The position numbers and the translations under genes are program-made. From assembly GCA_964581885.1 (NCBI GenBank), contig CAZOPS010000035.1, forward strand, positions 1 to 7,403: a stretch of DNA of 7,403 bases, read 5' to 3'. Each line of letters opens with the position of its first letter. Position 1 is the first letter of the stretch. Shown here in pieces: positions 1 through 5,284 of the stretch. Below the pieces are notes generated by a model that was given only the letters and a program-made list of their open reading frames with translations, was not told the DNA's origin and made no database searches. This stretch comes from JAYEID01 sp964581885 (lineage in GTDB: Bacteria; Patescibacteriota; WWE3; JAUXAW01; JAYEID01).

Positions 1-252
1 ATGATGGAAAGGGGGCAAGTAACCATTCCTGCTAAATATAGAAGGAAGCTAGATCTTACTCCGGAAACTCCTCTTAATGTGTTCGAGTGGAGGGGAATGG
101 TTATTGTTGTTCCGGTTGATTTGGAACCCAAGGTCTCGGAAGTTAACGACGCTCCGCCTGACTGGACAGAGGATACTCCGGAAGAATACCTAAAAAAAGT
201 TAGGTATACCCCACTTGAAGAATTATGGGCAAAAATGGCAAAAGAAAAATAA
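1..252 (+). CDS. MazE/AbrB-type antitoxin of a VapBC pair (start may lie upstream of the window)
   Basis: This is probably the DNA-binding antitoxin that neutralises the PIN toxin encoded next and represses their shared promoter. The sequence shows the SpoVT-AbrB swapped-hairpin signature near the N-terminus (RGQVTIP at residues 4-10, then RRKLDL at 14-19), followed by an acidic tail (residues 40-83) of the sort that wraps around a toxin. Length, 83 residues, is normal for the family. The window opens exactly on its ATG. Family members usually carry several more residues before the RGQ motif, so the true start may be a little upstream and the gene slightly truncated here. It overlaps the toxin gene by 28 bp in another frame, typical of translationally coupled toxin-antitoxin operons. 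The operator is outside the window. Confidence 0.85.
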   Translation: MMERGQVTIPAKYRRKLDLTPETPLNVFEWRGMVIVVPVDLEPKVSEVNDAPPDWTEDTPEEYLKKVRYTPLEELWAKMAKEK

Positions 253-647
253 AAAACATAGTTTTGGATGCCGATGTTGTTATAGATTACCTACGCCAGC
301 CTCAGAGACAGACCGTGCTTAGAAAATTGCTTCATTCTAATGATCTCCAAGTTTTTCTGCCCGCAGTGTGTTTAACAGAGCTTTATGTTGGTAAGAGTGC
401 TGCTAAGCCAAAAGAAAAGCAGAATCTTGAACAGCTTGTGGAAAGAGTGGAAATTATTTTGGCAAATGAATATATATCTACGAAAGCGGGTATTTTAATC
501 CGCAATTATAAAGATTTGTATCTTGCTGATGCCTTGGTTGCTGCCAGCACCCTGTTTAAGAATTATCCTCTTTGTACATTTAATAAATCCCATTTTGAAA
601 AGATTAAAGGATTGAAATTGTTTGATTATTCTAAATTTGGGAGGTAA
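225..647 (+). CDS. vapC: VapC-like PIN-domain ribonuclease toxin
   Basis: This is predicted to be a metal-dependent endoribonuclease toxin that cleaves RNA (tRNA or rRNA in studied VapCs) when its antitoxin is lost. The PIN landmarks are in order: Asp15 in VLDADVVIDYL, Glu52 in LTELYVGK, Asp102 in DLYLADALVAAS and the terminal TFNKSHF at 118-124. The last motif carries His123 where some family members have a fourth Asp; that substitution is common in VapCs and does not imply inactivity. At 140 residues it has the usual length. I took the ATG at 225, inside the antitoxin gene, because the next in-frame options would cut into the first beta strand with Asp15. The gene ends 2 bp before the next ATG, so three reading frames run together as one likely operon. 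The target RNA cannot be predicted. Confidence 0.88.
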   Translation: MGKNGKRKIKNIVLDADVVIDYLRQPQRQTVLRKLLHSNDLQVFLPAVCLTELYVGKSAAKPKEKQNLEQLVERVEIILANEYISTKAGILIRNYKDLYLADALVAASTLFKNYPLCTFNKSHFEKIKGLKLFDYSKFGR

Positions 648-649
648 TT

Positions 650-2038
650 ATGGAAAAAGAAATTGAAGAAAACAAAACTCAATCGGAATCGGAGCAGGTT
701 GTCAAAAAACCATTTTGGCAAAGGCCAAAGTTTCCAATGTATTTTGGTTTTGGGGTAGGGGTTGTTGTGGTTTTGAGTTTTGGCGTGGTTATAGCAACTA
801 AGCTTTCTCGAGATTTTGAGGATGAGAATTCCATTTCTACTAATGAGGGAGAAATTTCTATTCCCACACCAGAACCTACAAATACTCCGCAAGCTAAGTT
901 CCGTCCGGATAATCTAACAAAAGAAAATCTTCTAATCCAAAAAAAGACGGAAAGTGGAGAATATGAGATTCTCAAATACAATTTGTCTTCCGCTAAGGAA
1001 GGAATTCTTTTTAAAGGAAATTTTTATGTAAGCAATTTTAAAGATAACATTGAAAGCAACGTTGAAATTTCTGAAAATGGAAGTTTTCTTTTTAGTAAAG
1101 TGATAGAACGTAAAGTAAACTCTCAGGAGCTTTTTCTCTGGAATCAGGAAACAGAAGAAGTGGAAAAAGTAGTTGCTGTATCCGAACCAACCCGAATTCG
1201 CAACTATATCATTAGTCCAGATGGAAAAAGAATTGCATACCTTACGGAAAAAGTAGTAGCTCGAAGTAAAGAAGAACCTTATGGTACTCATTGGGTGGGG
1301 GCACGCCTTCACATTGTGGACATAAATGGCGAAAATGAAATTGAAATCGATCTTTTGGAGGCCGGTATCCTAGCAAATACCAAAACAACGGGCATTCAAT
1401 TTCAAGATCCATACGTTTCGTTAATGGTTTTGGAAACTTTTTTAGGCCAGGAGAAATTGGTGATTTCAAGGTATATTAATACTGCGGGGCTAGAAGGCGC
1501 ACAGCGAGAGATCTTAATTGTAAATACAAAGGAGAGAAAAATAGAAAGAACAATTTCCGATAGAGTATTGTTGGATTGTATGGAATCAGATTCTCGCCAA
1601 TTGCTTCTTGTCACCCGGCCCGACCACGGCTGTTGTGGGGAGATAAATGCTTCTAACAACATTACCGAAATTATAGATGTTGTTGAGGATGAGAAGGTTA
1701 CACTTATTAATGAATACGAACGTTATGACAATGATAACGAAAACGTCAATTATAGTATCGAAAAGGGTTGGTTTTTGGAAAACACAGACTCGCTTATTTT
1801 AGCTGAATGGTCGGGAGAATTAAATCTTATTTTGTTCAATCTCAATGAGAAATCCTTTTCAGCGCAAGAGAGGGTTCGGAGGAAGAGCGAAGTTAGTACT
1901 GTTAACCGTATTTCTAATTATCTTTCTCCTTCTTTGCTTCTTGTTAATGAGGATGATAATTTATTTGCTTATGATTTCAAAGAGGGAGAAAAGAAGCAAA
2001 TCTTTAAGAAAGCCAGCTCTTTAATTGGTGTTTATTGA
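650..2038 (+). CDS. Single-pass membrane protein with a probable TolB/WD40-like beta-propeller ectodomain
   Basis: Function is unknown. The 462-residue protein starts with a short charged cytoplasmic segment, has one hydrophobic helix at about residues 31-50, a Pro/Thr-rich linker (PTPEPTNTP, 72-80) and a long outer domain. That domain contains one clear PD40/TolB-like blade motif, SPDGKRIAYL at 189-198, plus repeated short beta-strand patterns, so a beta-propeller is likely. Such domains usually bind proteins or cell-wall material; no catalytic motif is visible. A Cys-Cys pair lies in RPDHGCCGEI in the second half. The start is firm: a strong Shine-Dalgarno GGGAGGT at 639-645 sits 4 nt before the ATG, embedded in the last VapC codons. 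Coupling to a toxin gene may be chance or may reflect co-transcription. A small membrane protein follows after 1 nt. Confidence 0.8.
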   Translation: MEKEIEENKTQSESEQVVKKPFWQRPKFPMYFGFGVGVVVVLSFGVVIATKLSRDFEDENSISTNEGEISIPTPEPTNTPQAKFRPDNLTKENLLIQKKTESGEYEILKYNLSSAKEGILFKGNFYVSNFKDNIESNVEISENGSFLFSKVIERKVNSQELFLWNQETEEVEKVVAVSEPTRIRNYIISPDGKRIAYLTEKVVARSKEEPYGTHWVGARLHIVDINGENEIEIDLLEAGILANTKTTGIQFQDPYVSLMVLETFLGQEKLVISRYINTAGLEGAQREILIVNTKERKIERTISDRVLLDCMESDSRQLLLVTRPDHGCCGEINASNNITEIIDVVEDEKVTLINEYERYDNDNENVNYSIEKGWFLENTDSLILAEWSGELNLILFNLNEKSFSAQERVRRKSEVSTVNRISNYLSPSLLLVNEDDNLFAYDFKEGEKKQIFKKASSLIGVY

Positions 2039-2039
2039 A

Positions 2040-2189
2040 ATGGAAAAGAAAGAAGTTCTTGTAATTTTTGTTTTGGCAGGTTTAATGGCTGGTTCAAGCT
2101 TGGTAGTTCCTTTTGGATTGGTTGCTTGCCCAGTGCCTTTGCAAATTAGTTCGGAGGGCTTTAGGTCGGTTAATGCTTATTCCCTTTAA
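2040..2189 (+). CDS. Small hydrophobic membrane protein, probably the N-terminal half of a frameshifted gene
   Basis: This is a 49-residue open frame whose ATG lies 1 nt after the previous stop codon, so translation is probably coupled. It begins MEKKEVLVIF and continues as one strongly hydrophobic helix (about residues 5-29) ending in LVAC-PVP. LVAC at 27-30 fits the loose lipobox pattern, but a Cys-Pro turn after a transmembrane helix is an equally simple reading. The frame ends at a TAA inside the run TCCCTTTAAATTTT. In the -1 frame the reading stays open from 2174 to 2330 and encodes a second hydrophobic helix, so the two look like halves of one two-helix protein of about 95 residues. No function is recognised. 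There is no strong Shine-Dalgarno. Confidence 0.55.
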   Translation: MEKKEVLVIFVLAGLMAGSSLVVPFGLVACPVPLQISSEGFRSVNAYSL

Positions 2190-2332
2190 ATTTTATTTGT
2201 GTCTTTCATAGTGTGAAGGAGATTGTATATTATTTTCAATTCGAAAGCTTATTTTTAGGCCTAAATCTTCTGTTCCGGTTGGTTATTGTTTTCGGTGGTC
2301 GGTGGGTATTAAATTGGATTAAAGATAAATAA
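2174..2332 (+). pseudogene. C-terminal half of the same small membrane protein, in the -1 frame
   Basis: The frame is open from 2174 to the TAA at 2330-2332. It encodes a hydrophobic helix (FLGLNLLFRLVIVFG) followed by a basic, tryptophan-containing end (RWVLNWIKDK). No ATG is present; a GTG at 2213 would give a 39-residue protein, but no Shine-Dalgarno precedes it. The aromatic and basic composition looks like genuine protein rather than a random frame, and it continues naturally from the end of the frame at 2040-2189. I therefore read it as the second half of one gene broken by a 1-nt indel at about 2174-2189. A sequencing or assembly error at the homopolymers, or a separate GTG-started gene, remain possible. 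Confidence 0.45.
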
Positions 2333-2358
2333 TTAGAATTGAATTTGGGACAATATTT

Positions 2359-2817
2359 ATGTCTGTACCTTTATTCGAAAAATTTGTTACAAAGCACGAT
2401 CTGGATATTGAGTTGGTGGAGTCGGAGGAGGGGACCAGGACTGCGGAAGAGGCAGCGGAAGTTCACGGTGTGCCGGTTTCTAATATTGTTAAATCCTTAG
2501 TTGTTAAAGCCGACGGGGAGTTTGCGGTTGTGCTTTGTCCCGGTGATGAACGTCTTGATTTCAAAGCGTTAAGAGAGACTTTGGGTAAGAAAAGTATTCA
2601 GATGGCAGACGCTGATGATGTGAAAGACGTGACCGGTCATTCCATTGGCGGCGTGCCCCCTTTTGGTCATGAGCAACCACTGTTTACAATTATCGTTGAT
2701 GGATTTGATTCTGCTCAACCTCTTTGGGCTGCTGCTGGTGCTGCAACTGTAAACTTCAAAATTTCCCTTTCTCAATTAGAAGAGATTGTCAAAAAAGTAA
2801 ATTCAATGGTAGGATAA
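2359..2817 (+). CDS. YbaK/ProX-type aminoacyl-tRNA deacylase (trans-editing protein)
   Basis: This is predicted to hydrolyse mischarged aminoacyl-tRNA, classically Cys- or Ala-tRNA(Pro), as a free-standing relative of the prolyl-tRNA synthetase editing domain in the cytoplasm. At 152 residues it is a full-length single domain. Family marks are the lysine Lys45 in NIVKSLVVK, the substrate-pocket sequence GHSIGGVPPFGH at 93-104 and the late glycine/alanine-rich WAAAGAATVNF segment. The N-terminal T-A-E-E-A-A stretch that precedes the Lys strand is also typical. The sequence does not distinguish Cys- from Ala-specific members. The ATG at 2359 is the only start that keeps the first helix; no good Shine-Dalgarno precedes it. 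Neighbouring genes suggest no pathway link, and it is probably a stand-alone quality-control gene. Confidence 0.9.
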   Translation: MSVPLFEKFVTKHDLDIELVESEEGTRTAEEAAEVHGVPVSNIVKSLVVKADGEFAVVLCPGDERLDFKALRETLGKKSIQMADADDVKDVTGHSIGGVPPFGHEQPLFTIIVDGFDSAQPLWAAAGAATVNFKISLSQLEEIVKKVNSMVG

Positions 2818-3023
2818 TTTTAGGGAAGCGTAATGCGCGAGACCCTAGATCCCAGCCAAGGAACCTGCTTTTAGAGGTGTTCGTAGCTTAGGGTTTAGTG
2901 GTTTTCAGAATGAATTGTTCTGGTTGCTGATTTTGTTAAAGACATTAAATTGCGTGACTTCGGGTTTTAACAACGAGTTTTCCTTAGGTTTAATTGCTCA
3001 GGTTTGAAAGGGGGTGAAAGTTT
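2818..3023 (+). other. 206-bp gap between ybaK-type gene and small membrane protein gene; possible leader
   Basis: No gene is visible here. Short inverted repeats can be traced: TAGGG at 2821-2825 with CCCTA at 2844-2848, CAGAA/TTCTG at 2906-2922, and GTTAAA/TTTAAC at 2935-2971. None is followed by a clear T-run, so a terminator cannot be called. The stretch ends in the strong Shine-Dalgarno of the next gene and could be its untranslated leader. I could not match it to a known riboswitch. A 13-codon ATG frame at 2833 has no supporting features. Confidence 0.35.
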
Positions 3024-3194
3024 GTGAGCGACTTTAAATTTTTCTCTCGTTTATTAGTAGGTCTCTCTGTCCTTGGAATTATTTTCGCTGCTGTTGGTAC
3101 TTTTGTCCAGGATGTTTGGTTAGCTTCTACTCAGTGGTTGCTAATTTCAGTTGTGTTGGTTGGCTTTTCCGTGTATGTACGGATGGAGGAGTAG
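3024..3194 (+). CDS. 56-residue protein with two membrane helices, function unknown
   Basis: A GTG start at 3024 is preceded by an excellent Shine-Dalgarno, AAAGGGGGTG at about 3007-3016, seven nucleotides upstream; this is the main reason to call it. The product begins VSDFKFFSRL, has a first hydrophobic helix at about residues 10-29, a short polar turn with QDVWLASTQ at 29-37, and a second helix at about 38-52, ending YVRMEE. No cysteine, histidine cluster or known motif suggests a reaction. It heads a cassette in the same direction as the ferritin-like gene (34 nt away) and the permease gene (1 nt after that). A membrane partner or small regulator of one of those is possible but unproven. 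Confidence 0.7.
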   Translation: MSDFKFFSRLLVGLSVLGIIFAAVGTFVQDVWLASTQWLLISVVLVGFSVYVRMEE

Positions 3195-3228
3195 GACTAT
3201 GAAGGTTGGAAGGGAGGTGATGTAATAG

Positions 3229-3447
3229 ATGAATATAGATGTTCGATTTTTGCGTGAAAGTATAGGGCAGGAGTTGGCAATTATAAACCGGTACCAGGAT
3301 TTTGTTGATGCTTCTGAGAATGATGAGATTCGGGAGGTTTTAGCTAGGTTACGGGACGAAAAAAAGGAGCATGTAGTCGAACTATGGACTCTTTTGAGAA
3401 GGTTTGATCGCAAGCAAGATCAAGCTTTTAGAAAAGAAGAGCTTTAA
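3229..3447 (+). CDS. Small ferritin-like protein resembling encapsulated ferritin (EncFtn)
   Basis: The 72 residues form two helices of a half-ferritin. By my recollection of the Rhodospirillum rubrum EncFtn sequence, residues 15-55 align well: ELAIINRYQDFVDAS followed by RDEKKEH and LLRRFD match its E-L-x-x-x-x-x-Y, VDAS, RDEEKEH and LRRxD segments. Family proteins assemble into rings and oxidise Fe(II), usually inside an encapsulin shell. Glu15, Tyr22, Glu44, Glu47 and His48 are candidate metal or entry-site residues. The position matching the ferroxidase Glu62 appears to be Lys45, so activity is uncertain. No encapsulin gene and no recognisable C-terminal targeting peptide are in the window. 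A strong Shine-Dalgarno (GGGAGGTGA at 3212-3220) fixes the start. The gene ends 1 nt before the permease ATG. A rubrerythrin-like or regulatory helical protein is the main alternative. Confidence 0.7.
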   Translation: MNIDVRFLRESIGQELAIINRYQDFVDASENDEIREVLARLRDEKKEHVVELWTLLRRFDRKQDQAFRKEEL

Positions 3448-3448
3448 G

Positions 3449-4492
3449 ATGAGAAATAATGTGGTGAAGCTTCGAGCAATTAGTGCTCTTGTTGGTACAA
3501 CTATCGGTGCGGGTGTTTTTGCATTGCCTTATGTGGCTTACCAGCTCGGTTTTCTTGTCTTTTCCTCTTTGCTCCTCCTAGTAAGTGTTTTAAGTACTGC
3601 CGTAAATCAGCTTTATGTTTCCGTTATAAATAATACTTATGGAGATCACCAATTACCTGGTTATGCTGCTATCCATATTGGTAAGTGGGGAGAGTACCTT
3701 TCTTTTAGTTTCCTAATGTTGGGACTATACGGTGCTCTTACTGCCTATTTGGTTCAGGGGGGTGATTTTCTTACTACTTTTTTCCCCACGACCCGCTGGT
3801 TAGCTATTTTTGTCTTTTGGGCAATACTTTCGCTGCTTCTCTTCTTTGGGTTGCATATAGCATCTTGGGGGCAAACTATAATTTCTTTTTGTCTTATTGG
3901 GCTGATTGCAACTTTTTCCCTTTATTTTATCTTTCAGGTAACCCCGTCCTTTGAGAGTATAAAGTCTTTGATGATAGTTAACTCTGCGGGTTTGTGGAAA
4001 ATGCTGTCCTTGGTTGGTGTTGTTGTTTTTGCATTTGGGGGCACTTCGGCTATTCCGGAGGCGGAAGAGATTCTGAGAGAGGATCCGAAAAAATTGCCAA
4101 GCGCAGTAAATCTTTCCTCTGTTATCGTAACTACTCTTTATTTTTTGTTTGCTTATGCTGTAGTTCTTATCTCGAAAGACCAGGTTACTCCTGCTGCTTT
4201 GGATGGTCTGGCAACTATTGTGGGGGGATCGATGCTATATGCAGCACCTTTAATTGGTATTTTAGCTTTGGGCAGCTCTTTTTTGCTTCTTGGTTATTCG
4301 CTACGAGAGGTTTTTTATCGAGACTTTGAAGTGCCTCTTGTTCTTTCTTGGTTTTTTGCAGTTTTCCCACCATTAGTTTTATCTCTGGTGCTGAATTTAG
4401 GTTTTATTTCAATTCTTAGTTTTGCTGGTAGTTTAGGAATAGGGTGCAGTTGGATCTTTGTTCTTCTTATCTATTATTTCTCCAAATCTTGA
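3449..4492 (+). CDS. Amino-acid permease of the aromatic/SdaC-like HAAAP family
   Basis: This is a predicted inner-membrane amino-acid transporter, probably proton- or sodium-coupled import of a hydrophobic or hydroxy amino acid; the substrate cannot be read from sequence. The hallmark is the broken first helix, GTTIGAGVFALPY at residues 16-28, and a second landmark is FGGTSAIPEAEEIL just after the sixth helix. I count about ten membrane helices over 347 residues, a little shorter than the roughly 400 residues of Escherichia coli TyrP or Mtr. The ATG at 3449 is preferred over an in-frame ATG at 3404, which lies inside the ferritin-like gene and would add a non-homologous tail. Purines in AAAGAAGAG at 3433-3441 may serve as a ribosome site. 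The 1-nt gap to the upstream stop implies coupling. Import of amino acids suits an organism with reduced biosynthesis. Confidence 0.88.
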   Translation: MRNNVVKLRAISALVGTTIGAGVFALPYVAYQLGFLVFSSLLLLVSVLSTAVNQLYVSVINNTYGDHQLPGYAAIHIGKWGEYLSFSFLMLGLYGALTAYLVQGGDFLTTFFPTTRWLAIFVFWAILSLLLFFGLHIASWGQTIISFCLIGLIATFSLYFIFQVTPSFESIKSLMIVNSAGLWKMLSLVGVVVFAFGGTSAIPEAEEILREDPKKLPSAVNLSSVIVTTLYFLFAYAVVLISKDQVTPAALDGLATIVGGSMLYAAPLIGILALGSSFLLLGYSLREVFYRDFEVPLVLSWFFAVFPPLVLSLVLNLGFISILSFAGSLGIGCSWIFVLLIYYFSKS

Positions 4493-4596
4493 ATTCTATC
4501 TTTCAATCGGCTGTTAAAATTATGTTAACGCTGTTCTACGAAGTTGTTTATCCAATCTAAATAGCAGTAGTGGAGCTGAATATACTTGGCCTTTTG

Positions 4597-4612
4597 TGTT
4601 ATAATAACGGTG
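4597..4612 (+). promoter_or_regulatory. Extended -10 promoter driving a leaderless GTG-start mRNA
   Basis: TGTTATAAT at 4597-4605 is a perfect extended -10 element (TG, one base, TATAAT). The -10 hexamer spans 4600-4605, so the expected first transcribed base is about 4612, which is the G of an in-frame GTG. The -35 is weak; the best match is CTGAAT at 4576-4581 with an 18-bp spacer. No Shine-Dalgarno is present before any start codon of this gene, which agrees with leaderless translation. Confidence 0.65.
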
Positions 4613-4926
4613 TGGAAAAAGTTGGCGATATACTTAAAAAGGAAGATCTTGAACCGTCCAAACACATTAAGCACGAGTTTCAAGATTTTGGTTACCGTCT
4701 GGCGTGCGAGTTAGATGATTTGGAACATCGTTCCTTGTATATGAAATTGGCAAAAGAAGAACCCCGAGCAAGGTTAGAAACTGCTTTGGCTTTTGTAAAG
4801 GGCGTGGATCGCGAAAAACTGGAAGGTGAAAAGAGTAAAGCTAAGCTTTTTATGTGGAAGTTGAAAGAACTAAGAAAAAAGAACACCCTTCAACAAGACT
4901 CAGGGCAGGCAGATAAACCTGATTAG
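4612..4926 (+). CDS. Conserved helical protein of unknown function
   Basis: I do not know its function, although its motifs resemble small hypothetical proteins I associate with CPR genomes (recollection, not a search). It is about 104 residues, highly charged and predicted all-helical, with no membrane segment. Distinct segments are HEFQDFGYRLA at 21-31, HRSLYMKLAKEEPR at 39-52 and FMWKLKEL at 80-87, followed by a polar, probably disordered tail. I chose the GTG at 4612 because the extended -10 box ends 7 nt before it, which would make the mRNA leaderless. An in-frame GTG at 4570 would add 14 residues but lies upstream of that promoter and lacks a Shine-Dalgarno. The basic residues in the C-terminal third could suit nucleic-acid contact, but that is speculation. 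A hairpin follows 17 nt after the stop. Confidence 0.75.
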   Translation: MEKVGDILKKEDLEPSKHIKHEFQDFGYRLACELDDLEHRSLYMKLAKEEPRARLETALAFVKGVDREKLEGEKSKAKLFMWKLKELRKKNTLQQDSGQADKPD

Positions 4927-4942
4927 GAACAGATAATGCGGA

Positions 4943-4973
4943 TAGCCCCGAACCACGTAGGGTATCGGGGCTA
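4943..4973 (+). terminator. GC-rich hairpin after the helical-protein gene
   Basis: TAGCCCCGA at 4943-4951 pairs perfectly with TCGGGGCTA at 4965-4973, giving 9 bp around a 13-nt loop. Position just after a stop codon suggests a terminator, but no T-run follows, so it could equally be an mRNA-stabilising or REP-like palindrome. Confidence 0.5.
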
Positions 4974-4977
4974 ATTC

Positions 4978-5002
4978 GCCAACCCACGCTCAGCGTGGTG
5001 GC
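4978..5002 (+). repeat. Second hairpin, CCACGC-TCA-GCGTGG
   Basis: CCACGC at 4984-4989 and GCGTGG at 4993-4998 pair around a 3-nt loop. The stem continues as GCCA at 4978-4981 with TGGC at 4999-5002 after a 2-nt bulge. There is no T-run. Its role is unknown; it sits in tandem with hairpins before and after it. Confidence 0.5.
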
Positions 5003-5027
5003 TTATTGAGGTTTCTCAGCAGACTTC

Positions 5028-5072
5028 GAAACTAATTCAACTAGCCAAATTCTAAGACGAATTTGGAGTTTC
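5028..5072 (+). repeat. Third hairpin, ending 5 nt before tRNA-Ile
   Basis: CCAAATTC at 5045-5052 pairs with GAATTTGG at 5059-5066 around a 6-nt loop, and GAAACT at 5028-5033 pairs with AGTTTC at 5067-5072 across an 11-nt one-sided bulge. GTTTC at 5011-5015 could compete for GAAAC. This is AT-richer than its neighbours and may shape the tRNA precursor 5' leader; no promoter for the tRNA is obvious between it and the tRNA. Confidence 0.45.
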
Positions 5073-5077
5073 ATTGA

Positions 5078-5154
5078 GGGCCTGTAGCTCAGTGGTCCAG
5101 AGCGCCATCCTTATAAGATGGATGTCCCTGGTTCGAATCCAGGCAGGCCCACCA
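5078..5154 (+). tRNA. tRNA-Ile, anticodon UAU
   Basis: The cloverleaf is complete. The acceptor GGGCCTG (5078-5084) pairs with CAGGCCC (5144-5150). The D stem is GCTC/GAGC (5087-5090, 5100-5103). The anticodon stem is CCATC/GATGG with loop CTTATAA at 5110-5116, putting TAT at 5112-5114. The variable region has 5 nt, and the T arm is CCTGG-TTCGAAT-CCAGG. A73 and a genome-encoded CCA follow (5151-5154). The acceptor sequence is that of ordinary bacterial tRNA-Ile, so the identity is isoleucine and the codon read is AUA. Most bacteria instead decode AUA with a CAU tRNA modified by TilS, so the UAU form is notable. The isoleucine-AUA codon is common in the genes here. Confidence 0.95.
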
Positions 5155-5275
5155 CCCTACGCTCTCCGAGAGCTTCGGGTGGTCTTCGACCACCGGAAGC
5201 GAGGTAAGAGCTAGGAGTGCCCGCCGTAGCCTTGTGCGAAGGTGGGCTACCCAAAAAATTTCACGTAGGGGTGGT
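5151..5275 (+). other. Structured element between tRNA-Ile and the GIY-YIG gene
   Basis: ACCACCCTACG at 5151-5161, which includes the tRNA discriminator and CCA, pairs with CGTAGGGGTGGT at 5264-5275 (11 bp, one bulged G) and closes the element. Inside are GCTCT-CCG-AGAGC at 5161-5173; a 12-bp hairpin at 5172-5200 (GCTTC and GGTGGTC with GACCACC and GAAGC, one G-G mismatch); and two mutually exclusive stems around 5219-5250 (GCCCGCC with GGTGGGC, or GTAGCC with GGCTAC). A6 and a short T-run follow at 5253-5261. The 3' closing strand contains the only Shine-Dalgarno-like sequence of the next gene. I do not recognise it as RNase P, SRP, 6S or tmRNA. Confidence 0.55.
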
Positions 5276-5284
5276 TGCTAGAGT

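Noticed and set aside
626..1662. Several open frames on the minus strand opposite the propeller gene
   Set aside because: They lie antisense to a gene with a strong ribosome site, have no recognisable motifs and show low-complexity Phe/Ser-rich translations typical of shadows.
3199..3225. Eight-codon ATG frame just before the ferritin-like gene
   Set aside because: It only overlaps the ribosome site of that gene, and nothing supports it as a leader peptide.
3404..3448. Upstream ATG of the permease frame at 3404
   Set aside because: It lies inside the ferritin-like gene and adds 15 residues that do not resemble permease N-termini; the ATG at 3449 fits the 1-nt gap.
4570..4611. Earlier GTG for the helical protein
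   Set aside because: No Shine-Dalgarno precedes it, and it lies upstream of the extended -10 box that appears to drive the gene.
5151..5275. RNase P, SRP, 6S or tmRNA gene
   Set aside because: None of their core conserved sequences is visible and the interval is short for most of them.
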